A DNA stretch of 64,000 nucleotides from Methylomonas sp. ZR1. GTDB taxonomy: Bacteria > Pseudomonadota > Gammaproteobacteria > Methylococcales > Methylomonadaceae. Made by a program: the position numbers and the translations under genes. The stretch spans positions 2,046,001 to 2,110,000 of the forward strand of contig NZ_RCST01000001.1 of NCBI RefSeq assembly GCF_013141865.1, in the 5' to 3' direction. Each line of letters starts with the position of its first letter. The stretch's first letter is position 1. A model generated the notes under the pieces. That model did no database searches. It saw nothing but the letters and a program-made list of their open reading frames with translations, and was not told the DNA's origin. Shown piece after piece: positions 54,619 to 63,147 of the stretch.

Positions 54619-54844
54619 GATGGCAATGAAATAGGCTGTTTAGGTCGCGTACAGATCGGCAAACCAAACCAGCCGAATTCGGGCAATATTGTAAGCCCAA
54701 ACTTATAAATTCATGAATTCATACAACAAACCAAATTGTAAATGTCGGCACATAAGCGACAGCCCGGACCGTATCGCCGGCGAATGGTCGATTAACCACC
54801 GTCTTCACGTATAATGCCCCGTCCACAAAACGACTACACATGCT

Positions 54845-55381
54845 ATGACCACACCGCGTCTCGCCTGGGCTATTACCGGCTCCGGACACTATATAGAAGA
54901 ATGTCTTGAATACATGCTGACGCTGGATAATGTTGATTTGTATTTGAGTCAGGCCGGCGAGGAAGTTTTGAAAATGTACGGTATTCGCCTGGACGACATC
55001 CGCGCCAAGATGCCGGTGTATCGGGATAAAGCCGCCTCGGCGCCACCGGTCGGTTTGTTCTACAAAGGTCATTACCACACCTTTGTGATGGCCCCCACTA
55101 CCTCCAATACCATCGCCAAATGCGTGTTGGGCATCGCCGATTCGTTGATCACTAACCTGTATTCCCAGGCCGGCAAATGCCGCGTGCCCAGCATCGTTTA
55201 CCCTTGCGACACCCAGCCGGAGATTGAAACCACCGCGCCCGGCAAGAAAAAATTCATGGTCTATCCGCGCCCAATCGACCTGGAAGCCACCGACAAAATC
55301 CGCAGCTTTCCTTACACCCAAGTGGTTGATGATGTCGAGCAGCTAATCGTTGCCGTCAACACGCGATTGGCCAGTCTATGA
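54845..55381 (+). CDS. Archaeal-type flavoprotein (AfpA/DmrB-like)
   Basis: 178 residues. The FMN-binding flavoprotein start AWAITGSGHYIEECLEYM and the motif MAPTTSNTIAKCVLGIADSL are typical. Related proteins in methylotrophs and methanogens lie among H4MPT genes and include the dihydromethanopterin reductase DmrB, so reduction of dihydromethanopterin is the likely role. It overlaps the next gene by ATGA. A TATAAT at 54810-54815 could be its -10 box. Substrate is inferred from the family and context. Confidence 0.83.
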   Translation: MTTPRLAWAITGSGHYIEECLEYMLTLDNVDLYLSQAGEEVLKMYGIRLDDIRAKMPVYRDKAASAPPVGLFYKGHYHTFVMAPTTSNTIAKCVLGIADSLITNLYSQAGKCRVPSIVYPCDTQPEIETTAPGKKKFMVYPRPIDLEATDKIRSFPYTQVVDDVEQLIVAVNTRLASL

Positions 55382-56772
55382 CCGAACGCATCCTGTTCAT
55401 CACCGGCCGGCTGGCGGAGAAACAAGTCCGGCAAGTATTGGAAAAAATGCAGCCCGACTTTCAATACAAGGTGTATGTGATGGGCGTAACGGTGGCGGCG
55501 TTGATTACCAGCGACATGATCATCCGCCGCTTGCCGGACGCGCAAGGCGCTGACCGGGTGATTTTACCGGGCCGCTGCCGCGGCGATCTTTACGCATTAG
55601 CACAACACTTTGGTGTGCCATTCGAACGCGGTCCGGAGGAAATCAAGGACTTGCCGCAGCATTTTGGCCTGGCCGCTCAGCATTACGACCTCAGCCAATA
55701 CCAAACCAAAATTTTCGCGGAAATCACCGACGCGCCTAGCATCAGCGTCGAGGCGGCGATTGAGCGCGCTTATTATTACAAAGCCAACGGCGCGGATGTG
55801 ATCGATATTGGCTGCCTGCCCGGCACGCCGTTTCCACATCTGGCTGAGTGCATCCTCACCTTGAAACAAGAAGGCTTTACCGTCAGCATCGACTCGCTGG
55901 AAGACGCCGATCTGCTCGCAGGCGGCCAAGCGGGTGCCGATTACATGCTGAGCCTGACCACCAAAAGTCTGTGGATTGCCGAGGAGGTGGCGACAACGCC
56001 GATTCTGATTCCGGAAACGCACGGCGACTTGGACACGTTGGACGAGGCCATCGCGATCTTACAGCGTAAAAACCGCGCTTTCATCGTCGATCCCATCCTC
56101 GATCCAATCCACTTTGGTTTCACCGACTCCATCGTCCGCAATCATGAATTCCGCCGCCGCTATCCGGACGTGGAAATGATGATGGGCGTGGGCAATCTCA
56201 CCGAACTGACCCACGCCGACACCTCCGGCGTCAACGCGATTTTGTTGGGGATTTGTTCGGAGTTGAATATTAACCATATTCTGGCAACGGAAGTGAGTAA
56301 ACACGCGCGCCGCGCCATCAAGGAAGCCGACAGCGCCCGCCGCATCATGTACACCGCCAAGCGGCACAATACCCTGCCCAAGCATATCGCGCCGGATTTG
56401 CTGACCGTGCATGACAGCTCGCCGTTTTTGAACAGCCGCGAGGAAATCGAAAGCCTGGCGGCGGAAATTAAAGACCCCAGCTACCGCATCCAGGTCAGCA
56501 GCGACGGCATCCATGTATTTAACCGCGATGGCCTGCACACCGCACAAGACCCATTTGATTTATACCCCAAACTGCACGTCGAAACCGACGGCGGCCACGC
56601 CTTTTATTTGGGTGTGGAACTGGCCCGAGCCGAGATAGCCTGGCAGTTGGGCAAGCGCTTCACCCAGGATCAGCAATTGAGTTGGGGCTGCGCCGCGCAA
56701 GGCACCGAGCCGGCGGTGGATTTACACACCTTCAAACCCGCCGGCAACACCTTAAAAAAGCACGAAGACTAA
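55378..56772 (+). CDS. Dihydropteroate synthase-related protein (H4MPT pathway type)
   Basis: 464 residues. A distinct N-terminal domain (about 1-120; ILFITGRLAEKQVRQVLEKM) precedes a dihydropteroate-synthase-like TIM barrel (about 120-330; ANGADVIDIGCLPGTPFPHL, VSIDSLEDADLLAGG). Proteins of this form occur in methanogens and H4MPT-using methylotrophs, not in ordinary folate synthesis. It probably acts in methanopterin assembly. It overlaps the flavoprotein gene by ATGA. The exact reaction has not been settled for the family, as far as I know. Confidence 0.85.
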   Translation: MTERILFITGRLAEKQVRQVLEKMQPDFQYKVYVMGVTVAALITSDMIIRRLPDAQGADRVILPGRCRGDLYALAQHFGVPFERGPEEIKDLPQHFGLAAQHYDLSQYQTKIFAEITDAPSISVEAAIERAYYYKANGADVIDIGCLPGTPFPHLAECILTLKQEGFTVSIDSLEDADLLAGGQAGADYMLSLTTKSLWIAEEVATTPILIPETHGDLDTLDEAIAILQRKNRAFIVDPILDPIHFGFTDSIVRNHEFRRRYPDVEMMMGVGNLTELTHADTSGVNAILLGICSELNINHILATEVSKHARRAIKEADSARRIMYTAKRHNTLPKHIAPDLLTVHDSSPFLNSREEIESLAAEIKDPSYRIQVSSDGIHVFNRDGLHTAQDPFDLYPKLHVETDGGHAFYLGVELARAEIAWQLGKRFTQDQQLSWGCAAQGTEPAVDLHTFKPAGNTLKKHED

Positions 56773-56928
56773 GCCGTTTGTCGGCTGCACTTGTCGTAAA
56801 CTCGACAAAGCTTCAATTCATTTCTGCATTAGTCTCGCCAAAACCCCACTATTCCAGGCTCAGTTCATTTGGTATTGGTCTTGCTTGCATCTTGGCTAAA
56901 TCCCATTCACCCGAACGAGCCCTCGCAC

Positions 56929-57291
56929 ATGCCCGAGTTTCCGTTAAAACTGGCCGTCGCCACCAAGGACAACATTTCCATCAACGAACATTTCGGCCAT
57001 GCCACGAAGTTTTCCGTGTATAGCGTCTCCGAAGCCAGTTGCGAATTATTAGAAACCCGCGAAGTGGCCAATTACTGCCTGGGCCAGCATGCCGACGAGT
57101 CCGCAATGCCCGGCATTTTGGCGACCATTAAAGACTGTTACGCAGTGTTCGTGGCGCGCATCGGTGACGGTCCCACCGCCAAAGTCCATGCCATCGGTGT
57201 GCGCGCGGTTTCTGAATACGCCTATGCGGCGGTTGAAGAATCCTTGCTGGACTATGCCAAGCGCACCGCAGCCGGCGAGGAGATCGGATGA
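56929..57291 (+). CDS. NifX/NifB-like iron-molybdenum cluster-binding family protein
   Basis: 120 residues from the ATG at 56929, chosen because the family opening PLKLAVATKDNISINEHFGHA starts here. It is the Nitro_FeMo-Co fold (NEHFGHATKFSVYSV; CLGQHADESAM; AVFVARIGDGP). In nitrogen fixers such proteins carry FeMo-co precursors, but no nif genes are near. It overlaps the 123-residue gene downstream by ATGA, and follows the H4MPT genes by 156 bases. It may bind a metal cluster for another enzyme. Confidence 0.82.
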   Translation: MPEFPLKLAVATKDNISINEHFGHATKFSVYSVSEASCELLETREVANYCLGQHADESAMPGILATIKDCYAVFVARIGDGPTAKVHAIGVRAVSEYAYAAVEESLLDYAKRTAAGEEIG

Positions 57292-57659
57292 CCCCTGAGC
57301 ATGTGCAGCAATGGGTAAAAGATCACCCCATCAGTCCGATTCACGTCGATTGCGCGGTGACGGTGATGCTGAAAATCATCGACGGCAAATGCAAGATGCG
57401 GCCGACTGAAAAAGTGGTGATGGCGCTGCTGTACGACTGCGTCAAACACTTGCCTGGGCAACTGCTGCCAGCCGATCTACATCCTTTGATTGCGACCGCC
57501 CGCACTCGCGAAGACGACGAAGCCCTGAAAAATCTGATTTACGAAAAACGTCTGATGGCGGAAACCGCGATTTCCCGGCCGGTGATGAAAGGTTTTAAAG
57601 CGATGATCCGCGAGCAAGGCTTGCTGGAGCGCCGGGATGTAGAAGAAACGGAAGCCTAA
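57288..57659 (+). CDS. Unknown 123-residue protein coupled to the NifX-like protein
   Basis: I do not recognise it. It is soluble, mostly helical, with charged ends (WVKDHPISPIHVDCAVTVML; RTREDDEALKNLIYEKRLM). The ATGA overlap with the NifX-like gene points to one complex or joint function. No Cys cluster is present (two Cys only). It might be a partner for metal-cluster handling, by context. Confidence 0.7.
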   Translation: MTPEHVQQWVKDHPISPIHVDCAVTVMLKIIDGKCKMRPTEKVVMALLYDCVKHLPGQLLPADLHPLIATARTREDDEALKNLIYEKRLMAETAISRPVMKGFKAMIREQGLLERRDVEETEA

Positions 57660-57666
57660 GTCGCGT

Positions 57667-58743
57667 TCAATCGAAAAAATCGAAACTCAGCTGTCCGCCC
57701 AAGCTTGGTGGACGAAACAAATCGCTGCGCAATGCCGGTAGAGAACCCGTTAGTTCCAGCTTTCTGGTAATCAGCTTGAAACGCTGCGCCAGCAAATCGG
57801 CGTAACTACCACTACCCGTTTGGCGTTGATGAAACGCCGCTTCGTAAGCTTTGCCGCCGCGGCTGTCTCTGACTCGATTCATCACGTGCTCGGCTTTCAG
57901 CGGGTAGTTTTGTTGCAGCCATTCTGCAAATAAATCCGCCGTTTCCAAGGGCAAGCGCAACAGAATGTATTGCACGCTTTGCGCGCCGGCCGTATGAGCC
58001 GCGCTGACGATGCTTTCCAGTTCGTAATCGGTGAGAACAGGGATTAAAGGCGCCAGCATCACGCCAACCGGAATCCCGGCTTCCCGTAAGCGCGCTAATG
58101 CCTCCAAACGACGTTGCGGCGCAGCGGCGCGCGGCTCCAGCGTCCTGGCAAGCGTTCTATCCAGCGTGGTAATCGACAGGTAGACGCCAACCAAACCCTG
58201 CCCGGCCATCGGCGCTAAAATATCGATGTCGCGTTCGATCAAGGCCGATTTGGTGACGATACTGACTGGATGCCGGGTCTCTGATAGCACTTCCAAAATC
58301 TGCCGCATAATGCGCTGCTGCCGTTCCAGCGGTTGGTAAGGATCGGTGTTGGTTCCCAAGGCCAGCGGCGCGCAACGATAACTGCGTTTGGCCAACTCTT
58401 CGCGCAACAAACGTGCAGCGTCAGGCTTAACCAGAATTTTGCTCTCGAAATCCAGACCGGCAGAATAGCCCAAGTAGGCATGGGTCGGCCTGGCAAAGCA
58501 ATAAATACAAGCATGCTCGCAACCGCGATACGGGTTTATCGACCGATCAAACGGAATATCCGGCGAATCGTTATAGGTAATCACCGATTTGCTGCTATCG
58601 ATAATGACTTCGGTGGGCAACGGCGGCAACGCTGCATCCAAACAGCCCCAGCCGTCGTCTTCAGCCTGCCTGTTCAATTTTTCAAACCGACCGACTGCAT
58701 TACTGATACTGGCGCGACCTTTGTAAATTAATGGCTTAGGCAT
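57667..58743 (-). CDS. PA0069-family radical SAM protein
   Basis: 358 residues from the ATG at 58743, chosen because homologues begin near KGRASISNAVGRFE; a GTG at 58830 is possible. The SAM cluster CEHACIYCFARP near residue 92 is CxxxCxxC, and the C-terminal part resembles spore-photoproduct-lyase-like proteins (LGTNTDPYQPLERQ). Substrate unknown. It ends 7 bases from the preceding convergent gene. Confidence 0.88.
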   Translation of the reverse strand: MPKPLIYKGRASISNAVGRFEKLNRQAEDDGWGCLDAALPPLPTEVIIDSSKSVITYNDSPDIPFDRSINPYRGCEHACIYCFARPTHAYLGYSAGLDFESKILVKPDAARLLREELAKRSYRCAPLALGTNTDPYQPLERQQRIMRQILEVLSETRHPVSIVTKSALIERDIDILAPMAGQGLVGVYLSITTLDRTLARTLEPRAAAPQRRLEALARLREAGIPVGVMLAPLIPVLTDYELESIVSAAHTAGAQSVQYILLRLPLETADLFAEWLQQNYPLKAEHVMNRVRDSRGGKAYEAAFHQRQTGSGSYADLLAQRFKLITRKLELTGSLPALRSDLFRPPSLGGQLSFDFFD

Positions 58744-58830
58744 AGCATCATCTTCAAGCAATTGATAACTGGGCAAAGGGATTATACCCTGCACGCGCCA
58801 ATCTCCAGATAGTCGCACAGATTTTGCCAC

Positions 58831-59193
58831 CCGACATTGGCTCTACCGGTTCAGCGTCTAATCTTACATCCGCTCTTGAAAGCTCATCAGACGAATGCCA
58901 GACAAACGATGAAAAAGCCGCTGATTAAATATACCACCGGGTTAAACTAAATTTATCTGCTGCCAAATCGACGGTAACAGCGGTTGCTATCAAAACGGCC
59001 TCACTGGCACACTCATTCTGGCAGGGAGCTATCTATTGAAATGGGAGCGCCGACCGCGAGAAAAATCCAAGCCTCATAACCGTCAAGAACATAAAGGCGA
59101 ACGGTATTTAAACAACGGCAAAATCACAGCGCAAAAAAAAGCTCGCATCGCTGCAAGCCTTAGTTTTGTTTGGGACAATAATGACCGCGGCGT
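58831..59193. other. Intergenic gap of about 360 bases
   Basis: No gene is supported. It holds the upstream region of the radical SAM gene and, at its right end, the terminator of the FliL-like gene. Confidence 0.4.
59133..59158 (-). terminator. Terminator of the FliL-like gene
   Basis: GCTCGCA (59141-59147) pairs with TGCAAGC (59152-59158) with one G-T pair, around TCGC. On the minus strand eight T follow (59140 down to 59133). It lies 36 bases past the stop codon. Confidence 0.75.
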
Positions 59194-59601
59194 CTAGTTA
59201 ATTAAAAACTCCGAGAAAAACACATCACGAAAACCGTCGCTATTTTGAATTTTGCTCAACAGATCAGTTATCACTTGTTTGGTTTTCAAGCGTAAGGCTT
59301 CGCGCTGTTCCATGCTTTGCAGGTCGGCACTTTTCATGCCGCTAAGCATCATTATCATTTCATGACGCAGAACCGGCATGTGCTTTTTGATGACTTCCAA
59401 ATGATCGGCACCTTCCACCAGTAACTGCACGTTCAACATCAGGTATTTTTTGGGCTCGGCCAGATTGACGGTAAACTTGGGTTTCATCTCCAGATACTCA
59501 ATGACCGGCCCGGCGCTTTCGTCGGCTTTTTTCTCGCCGGAGTTCGCCCAGGTCATCGCCGGCAACAGCATCAAACTGATCAACAAAATAAATGTTCGCA
59601 C
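59194..59601 (-). CDS. Orphan FliL-like periplasmic protein
   Basis: 135 residues from a GTG at 59601, with GAGG 5 bases upstream; the longer frame to 59673 has no such site. A signal or anchor segment (VRTFILLISLMLLPAMTWA) is followed by the FliL pattern VIEYLEMKPKFTVNLAEPKK and a C-terminal helix region. FliL stabilises the flagellar stator, yet no flagellar genes lie here, so this copy may serve another envelope machine. It is divergent from nagZ with 62 bases between. Confidence 0.8.
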   Translation of the reverse strand: MRTFILLISLMLLPAMTWANSGEKKADESAGPVIEYLEMKPKFTVNLAEPKKYLMLNVQLLVEGADHLEVIKKHMPVLRHEMIMMLSGMKSADLQSMEQREALRLKTKQVITDLLSKIQNSDGFRDVFFSEFLIN

Positions 59602-59663
59602 GGATTCCTCATATAATGTAGTGACTACACCAAAAGTATATTCCAATTTCGCCATTTGACACC

Positions 59664-60680
59664 ATGAAACCACAAGCTATCGGCCCGGTCATGATCGACA
59701 TCGAGGCCCACAGCCTCAGTGCGCTGGACAAAGAAAAAATCGCTCATCCCAATACCGGCGCCTTAATCCTATTTTCCCGAAACTACGACAATCCTCGACA
59801 AGTCGCTGACTTAATCAAACAGATCCGCGCTGCACGCAACGGTGACATCCTGATCGCCGTCGATCAGGAAGGTGGCCGGGTGCAACGCTTTCAAAATGGC
59901 TTTACCCGCCTGCCGGCGGCGGCTTTTTACGCCGAGCAACCTGAGTTGGCCGAAGCTGCCGGCTGGCTGATGGCCAGCGAACTGCTGGCCGTGGATGTGG
60001 ATTTCAGCTTCGCGCCGGTATTGGATGTGGATTGCGGGGTTAGCGAGATCATCGGTAACCGCTCGTTTTCCCAAGACGCAAAATCAGCCGCAGAACTGGC
60101 CGGCGCATTTCGGCAAGGCATGCGCGCGGCCGGCATGGCCGCCACCGGTAAACATTTCCCCGGCCACGGGGCGGTGGCGCTGGATTCACATTTGACCTTG
60201 CCGGTCGACGAGCGCGACTTGGAAACCATCCGCCGGCAAGATTTACTGCCTTTCAAACAACTGATAGCGCAAGGCCTGGAAGCGATCATGCCGGCTCATG
60301 TGGCTTATCCGCAAGTGGACCGCTATCCAGCGGGCTTTTCCAGTTTCTGGTTACAGACCATTCTGCGCGGCGAACTGGGCTTTGATGGCGCCATTTTCAG
60401 CGACGATCTAAGTATGGAAGGTGCGGCGAGCATAGGCGACTTCACCGAACGCGCCGGTCTTGCCCAGCAAGCCGGCTGCGATATGCTGCTGGTTTGCAAC
60501 AATTCGGCAGCCGCCGAACAAGTGCTGGACAAGCTGCCTATCAGCCAAAACAGCAAACGCGAGCAACGCCTGCAAGCGATGCGCGGCAAATGCCAGCTCG
60601 ATAAAGACGCCCTGGCAAAAAGCGACAAATGGCAAACCATTTCCAAACAAATCACGGAGTTTTATGAATCCCATGCTTGA
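59664..60680 (+). CDS. nagZ: Beta-N-acetylhexosaminidase NagZ
   Basis: 338 residues, GH3 family. The motifs AVDQEGGRVQRF, GNRSFSQDA and TGKHFPGHGAVALDSH contain the His-Asp catalytic dyad region, and AIFSDDLSMEGA holds the nucleophile Asp. It removes GlcNAc from muropeptides in cell-wall recycling in the cytoplasm. It overlaps the next gene by 17 bases. Confidence 0.95.
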   Translation: MKPQAIGPVMIDIEAHSLSALDKEKIAHPNTGALILFSRNYDNPRQVADLIKQIRAARNGDILIAVDQEGGRVQRFQNGFTRLPAAAFYAEQPELAEAAGWLMASELLAVDVDFSFAPVLDVDCGVSEIIGNRSFSQDAKSAAELAGAFRQGMRAAGMAATGKHFPGHGAVALDSHLTLPVDERDLETIRRQDLLPFKQLIAQGLEAIMPAHVAYPQVDRYPAGFSSFWLQTILRGELGFDGAIFSDDLSMEGAASIGDFTERAGLAQQAGCDMLLVCNNSAAAEQVLDKLPISQNSKREQRLQAMRGKCQLDKDALAKSDKWQTISKQITEFYESHA

Positions 60681-61218
60681 AGAAATCGGCATTGTTAAAC
60701 AGCAAGCACTTTTGCTGCACAGCGCCGACGAAGTCGAAGCTGCGTTGGATAGCATGGCGGCGGCGATCACCGATAAACTGCAAGACAGTAATCCCTTGGT
60801 GTTGTGCGTCATTAATGGCGGCATCATCGCCACTGGCAAGTTACTGCCGCGTCTGGACTTTCCGTTAAATCTGGATAGCGTCCACGCCAGTCGTTACCGC
60901 AACGCCACCTCAGGCAGCGACATACATTGGCTGTTCAAACCGACCACGCCATTGGCCGGCCGCACGGTATTGGTAGTGGACGATATTCTCGACGAAGGCC
61001 ATACCTTACAAGCGATAGTCGAATATTGCCAAGAGCAAGGCGCCAGCACCGTTTATACCGCTGCGCTGTTCGACAAAGACCTGCAAATCACCAAACCTAT
61101 CAAGCCCGACTTTATCGGCCTCACTGTCGCCAATCATTATCTGTTTGGTTACGGCATGGATTACAAGGGTTATCTTAGAAATGCGCCAGGCGTATTTGCC
61201 TGCAAGGAAGTACTATGA
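60664..61218 (+). CDS. Hypoxanthine-guanine phosphoribosyltransferase
   Basis: 184 residues from the ATG at 60664, with GGAG 4 bases upstream inside nagZ; a second Met lies three codons on. The PRPP motif VLVVDDILDEGHTLQAI and the base-site segment KPDFIGLTVANHYLFGYGMDYKGYLRN (split here by a short loop) mark an Hpt-like enzyme for purine salvage. It overlaps the next gene by ATGA, coupling it to methylthioinosine phosphorolysis, which releases hypoxanthine for this enzyme. Confidence 0.9.
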   Translation: MNPMLEEIGIVKQQALLLHSADEVEAALDSMAAAITDKLQDSNPLVLCVINGGIIATGKLLPRLDFPLNLDSVHASRYRNATSGSDIHWLFKPTTPLAGRTVLVVDDILDEGHTLQAIVEYCQEQGASTVYTAALFDKDLQITKPIKPDFIGLTVANHYLFGYGMDYKGYLRNAPGVFACKEVL

Positions 61219-61955
61219 CATTAGCTATCATCGGCGGCACCGGCCTCACCCAAATCGAAGCACTCACCATCACCGGTGAGGAACGCCTGACCACACCTTT
61301 CGGCGAGCCATCCGCGCCTTATTTGCTGGGTGAGCTAAATGGGAAGAAATTGGTGTTCCTGGCCAGACACGGCAATCCGCATCGAATCCCACCGCACAAG
61401 ATCAACTACCGGGCTAATATCTGGGGATTAAAACAACTAGGCGTTACCGAGATTATCGGCGTTGCAGCAGTTGGGGGAATAGGTACCGAGATGGCTCCAG
61501 CCGTTATTGCCATTCCGGATCAACTGATAGACTACAGCTATGGCCGCGAACATACGTTTTTTGCCGACGATCTGGAGCATGTTACGCATATCGATTTCAC
61601 CGAACCGTATACACCCTCCTTACGCGCCAGAATTATTCAAGCCGCGCAACAGGCAAACATTTCCCTCACCCCATCAGGCACTTACGGCTGCACCCAAGGG
61701 CCAAGGCTGGAAACGGTTGCCGAAATCAAACGTATGGCTAACGACGGTTGCGATTTGGTGGGCATGACGGGCATGCCGGAAGCCGCGTTGGCACGGGAAC
61801 TGGGTTTGGCTTATGCCAACATCTCGGTGGTTGCGAATTGGGCGGCTGGTGTGGTAGAGGGTGAAATCACCATGGCCGAGATCGAGAAAAACTTGGAAGT
61901 TGGCATGGCCAATGCCATCGCCTTGCTGAAAGCAACGGTATTGTTCAACGACTAG
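61215..61955 (+). CDS. S-methyl-5'-thioinosine phosphorylase
   Basis: 246 residues, purine nucleoside phosphorylase/MTAP family. It shows IIGGTGLTQIE, FLARHGNPHRIPPHKINYRAN, GCTQGPRLETVAEI and GMTGMPEAALARELG. The substitutions around the base site and the neighbouring Hpt gene favour methylthioinosine over methylthioadenosine, as in the Pseudomonas pathway. It yields hypoxanthine and methylthioribose-1-phosphate. MTAP cannot be fully ruled out from sequence alone. Confidence 0.83.
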   Translation: MTLAIIGGTGLTQIEALTITGEERLTTPFGEPSAPYLLGELNGKKLVFLARHGNPHRIPPHKINYRANIWGLKQLGVTEIIGVAAVGGIGTEMAPAVIAIPDQLIDYSYGREHTFFADDLEHVTHIDFTEPYTPSLRARIIQAAQQANISLTPSGTYGCTQGPRLETVAEIKRMANDGCDLVGMTGMPEAALARELGLAYANISVVANWAAGVVEGEITMAEIEKNLEVGMANAIALLKATVLFND

Positions 61956-62052
61956 CAGAAACAGAAACGGATTTTGACGGGGCCCGGATGCCCCACCAAA
62001 ATCCGCGAATTTGGGAAACGTAGATTACATTTCCCGAACCTTTGCAAAGCGC

Positions 62053-62247
62053 TTATCTTTTCGTGCCACCGCTGTGAAGTACATCATTGCGGTAAGCTGA
62101 GTTGGCGGAGTCTTCGGCGATATTTTTTGCCGCAGTAGCATATTTATCATGCTCGGCATTTTTTACCATCAGTACGGCGCCAGCCGCCAGTACGACAGCA
62201 ATGACGATATAGAGCCAGAAATTATCTTTTTCTTGTACTTCACTCAT
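62053..62247 (-). CDS. Small single-span membrane protein (paralogue of 36341-36526), FNR-boxed
   Basis: 64 residues from the ATG at 62247; GGAAGG lies 8 bases upstream, and the frame beyond lacks a site. The N-terminus SEVQEKDNFW, the helix LYIVIAVVLAAGAVLMVK and the tail NAEHDKYATAAK match the 36341 gene segment by segment. Function unknown. A perfect FNR box 87 bases upstream suggests induction at low oxygen, unlike the 36341 copy, where I see none. It is divergent from soxY. Confidence 0.75.
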   Translation of the reverse strand: MSEVQEKDNFWLYIVIAVVLAAGAVLMVKNAEHDKYATAAKNIAEDSANSAYRNDVLHSGGTKR

Positions 62248-62333
62248 TTTGTACCTTCCTTTTGTTGTTTGTGATGGTGGTGCTGAAAAAAATTTCAACG
62301 GAGCAAAAGATAACAAACGGAAGCTTATATTTT

Positions 62334-62347
62334 TTGATATACATCAA
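62334..62347. promoter_or_regulatory. Perfect FNR/ANR box upstream of the small membrane protein
   Basis: TTGATATACATCAA fits TTGAT-N4-ATCAA exactly. For the minus-strand gene the centre is about 41 bases before a start near 62299-62300, with TATCTT (62312-62307) as -10. For soxY the same geometry would place the start inside its coding region, so the minus-strand gene is the better target. Confidence 0.65.
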
Positions 62348-62370
62348 ACTTTTTATGGTTGTTGAATTTT

Positions 62371-62829
62371 ATGCCTAGTCGCCGCCTATTTCTAAAGCAC
62401 TCCGGTATTTTGCTGACCGCGGCTTTATTGACCGGCAAATTCGCAAACGTCCTTGCCGAGAGGTTGGCAACGCATTTTGCCGCCGACGACTTCATCACCC
62501 TTTACACGCAACTTATCGATCAGCGAACGGTGACAAACAGCAACCAACTCAATTTGATCCTGCCCGAGATTGCTGAAGATGGCGCGGTGGTACCGGTCAG
62601 CATTACCAGCGAGCTGGAAGGCATCGAGAAACTGTATCTATTCGCCGATAAAAATCCCACGCCGCTGCTGGCGGAATTCGAACTCACACCACTCATCGCA
62701 CCCCTGCTCACGGCGCGGATTAAATTAGCGGAATCTTGCAACGTGATTTTGCTTGCAGAACACAACGGCGCGCTACTGCGCACCAGCCGCTGGGTTAATG
62801 TGATGCACGGCGGCTGCGGAACAGGTTGA
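62371..62829 (+). CDS. soxY: Thiosulfate-oxidation carrier SoxY
   Basis: 152 residues from the ATG at 62371 (a TTG at 62359 is possible). A twin-arginine-type signal begins SRRLFLKHSGIL. The SoxY domain has LILPEIAEDGAVVPVSI, and the C-terminus ends in MHGGCGTG, with the Cys that carries sulfur substrates (GGCGG in most SoxY). It binds SoxZ. No soxA, B, X or CD genes are in the window. It faces the FNR-boxed small gene. Confidence 0.9.
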   Translation: MPSRRLFLKHSGILLTAALLTGKFANVLAERLATHFAADDFITLYTQLIDQRTVTNSNQLNLILPEIAEDGAVVPVSITSELEGIEKLYLFADKNPTPLLAEFELTPLIAPLLTARIKLAESCNVILLAEHNGALLRTSRWVNVMHGGCGTG

Positions 62830-62830
62830 T

Positions 62831-63139
62831 ATGGCCAACAGTATAAAAATCAGAAGCCAACGGCGCGATGGCTATACGGAAGTTAAATTGCTGATCACGC
62901 ACCCGATGGAAAACGGCCGCAATCGCAACGCCAACGGCGAATTGATTCCGGCGCATTTTATCGAGCGGTTACTGGTTAAATTAAACGATCAACTAATCCT
63001 AACCACCAATATGGCCGGCAGCCTATCCAAAAATCCGTTTTTTACGTTTAGATTAATAGCAAATAGCGGCGATAGACTCAGTGCCGAATGGACTGACAAT
63101 AGACAAAACCAAGATCACGCCGAGCACGTGCTCGACTGA
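62831..63139 (+). CDS. soxZ: Thiosulfate-oxidation protein SoxZ
   Basis: 102 residues, normal. The opening SIKIRSQRRDGYTEVKLLITHPMENG and NPFFTFRLIANSGDRLSAEW are diagnostic. It forms the SoxYZ heterodimer in the periplasm, moving there with SoxY, which has the export signal. It starts one base after the soxY stop. It ends 8 bases from mptG on the other strand. Confidence 0.93.
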   Translation: MANSIKIRSQRRDGYTEVKLLITHPMENGRNRNANGELIPAHFIERLLVKLNDQLILTTNMAGSLSKNPFFTFRLIANSGDRLSAEWTDNRQNQDHAEHVLD

Positions 63140-63147
63140 AGCATGGG

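Noticed and set aside
56929..57659. Part of a nitrogenase (nif) cluster
   Set aside because: Only a NifX-like fold is present; no nifH, D, K, E, N or B is in the window, and the neighbours are H4MPT genes.
59194..59601. Start of a flagellar operon
   Set aside because: No fliM, fliN or other flagellar gene adjoins; a terminator and nagZ flank it.
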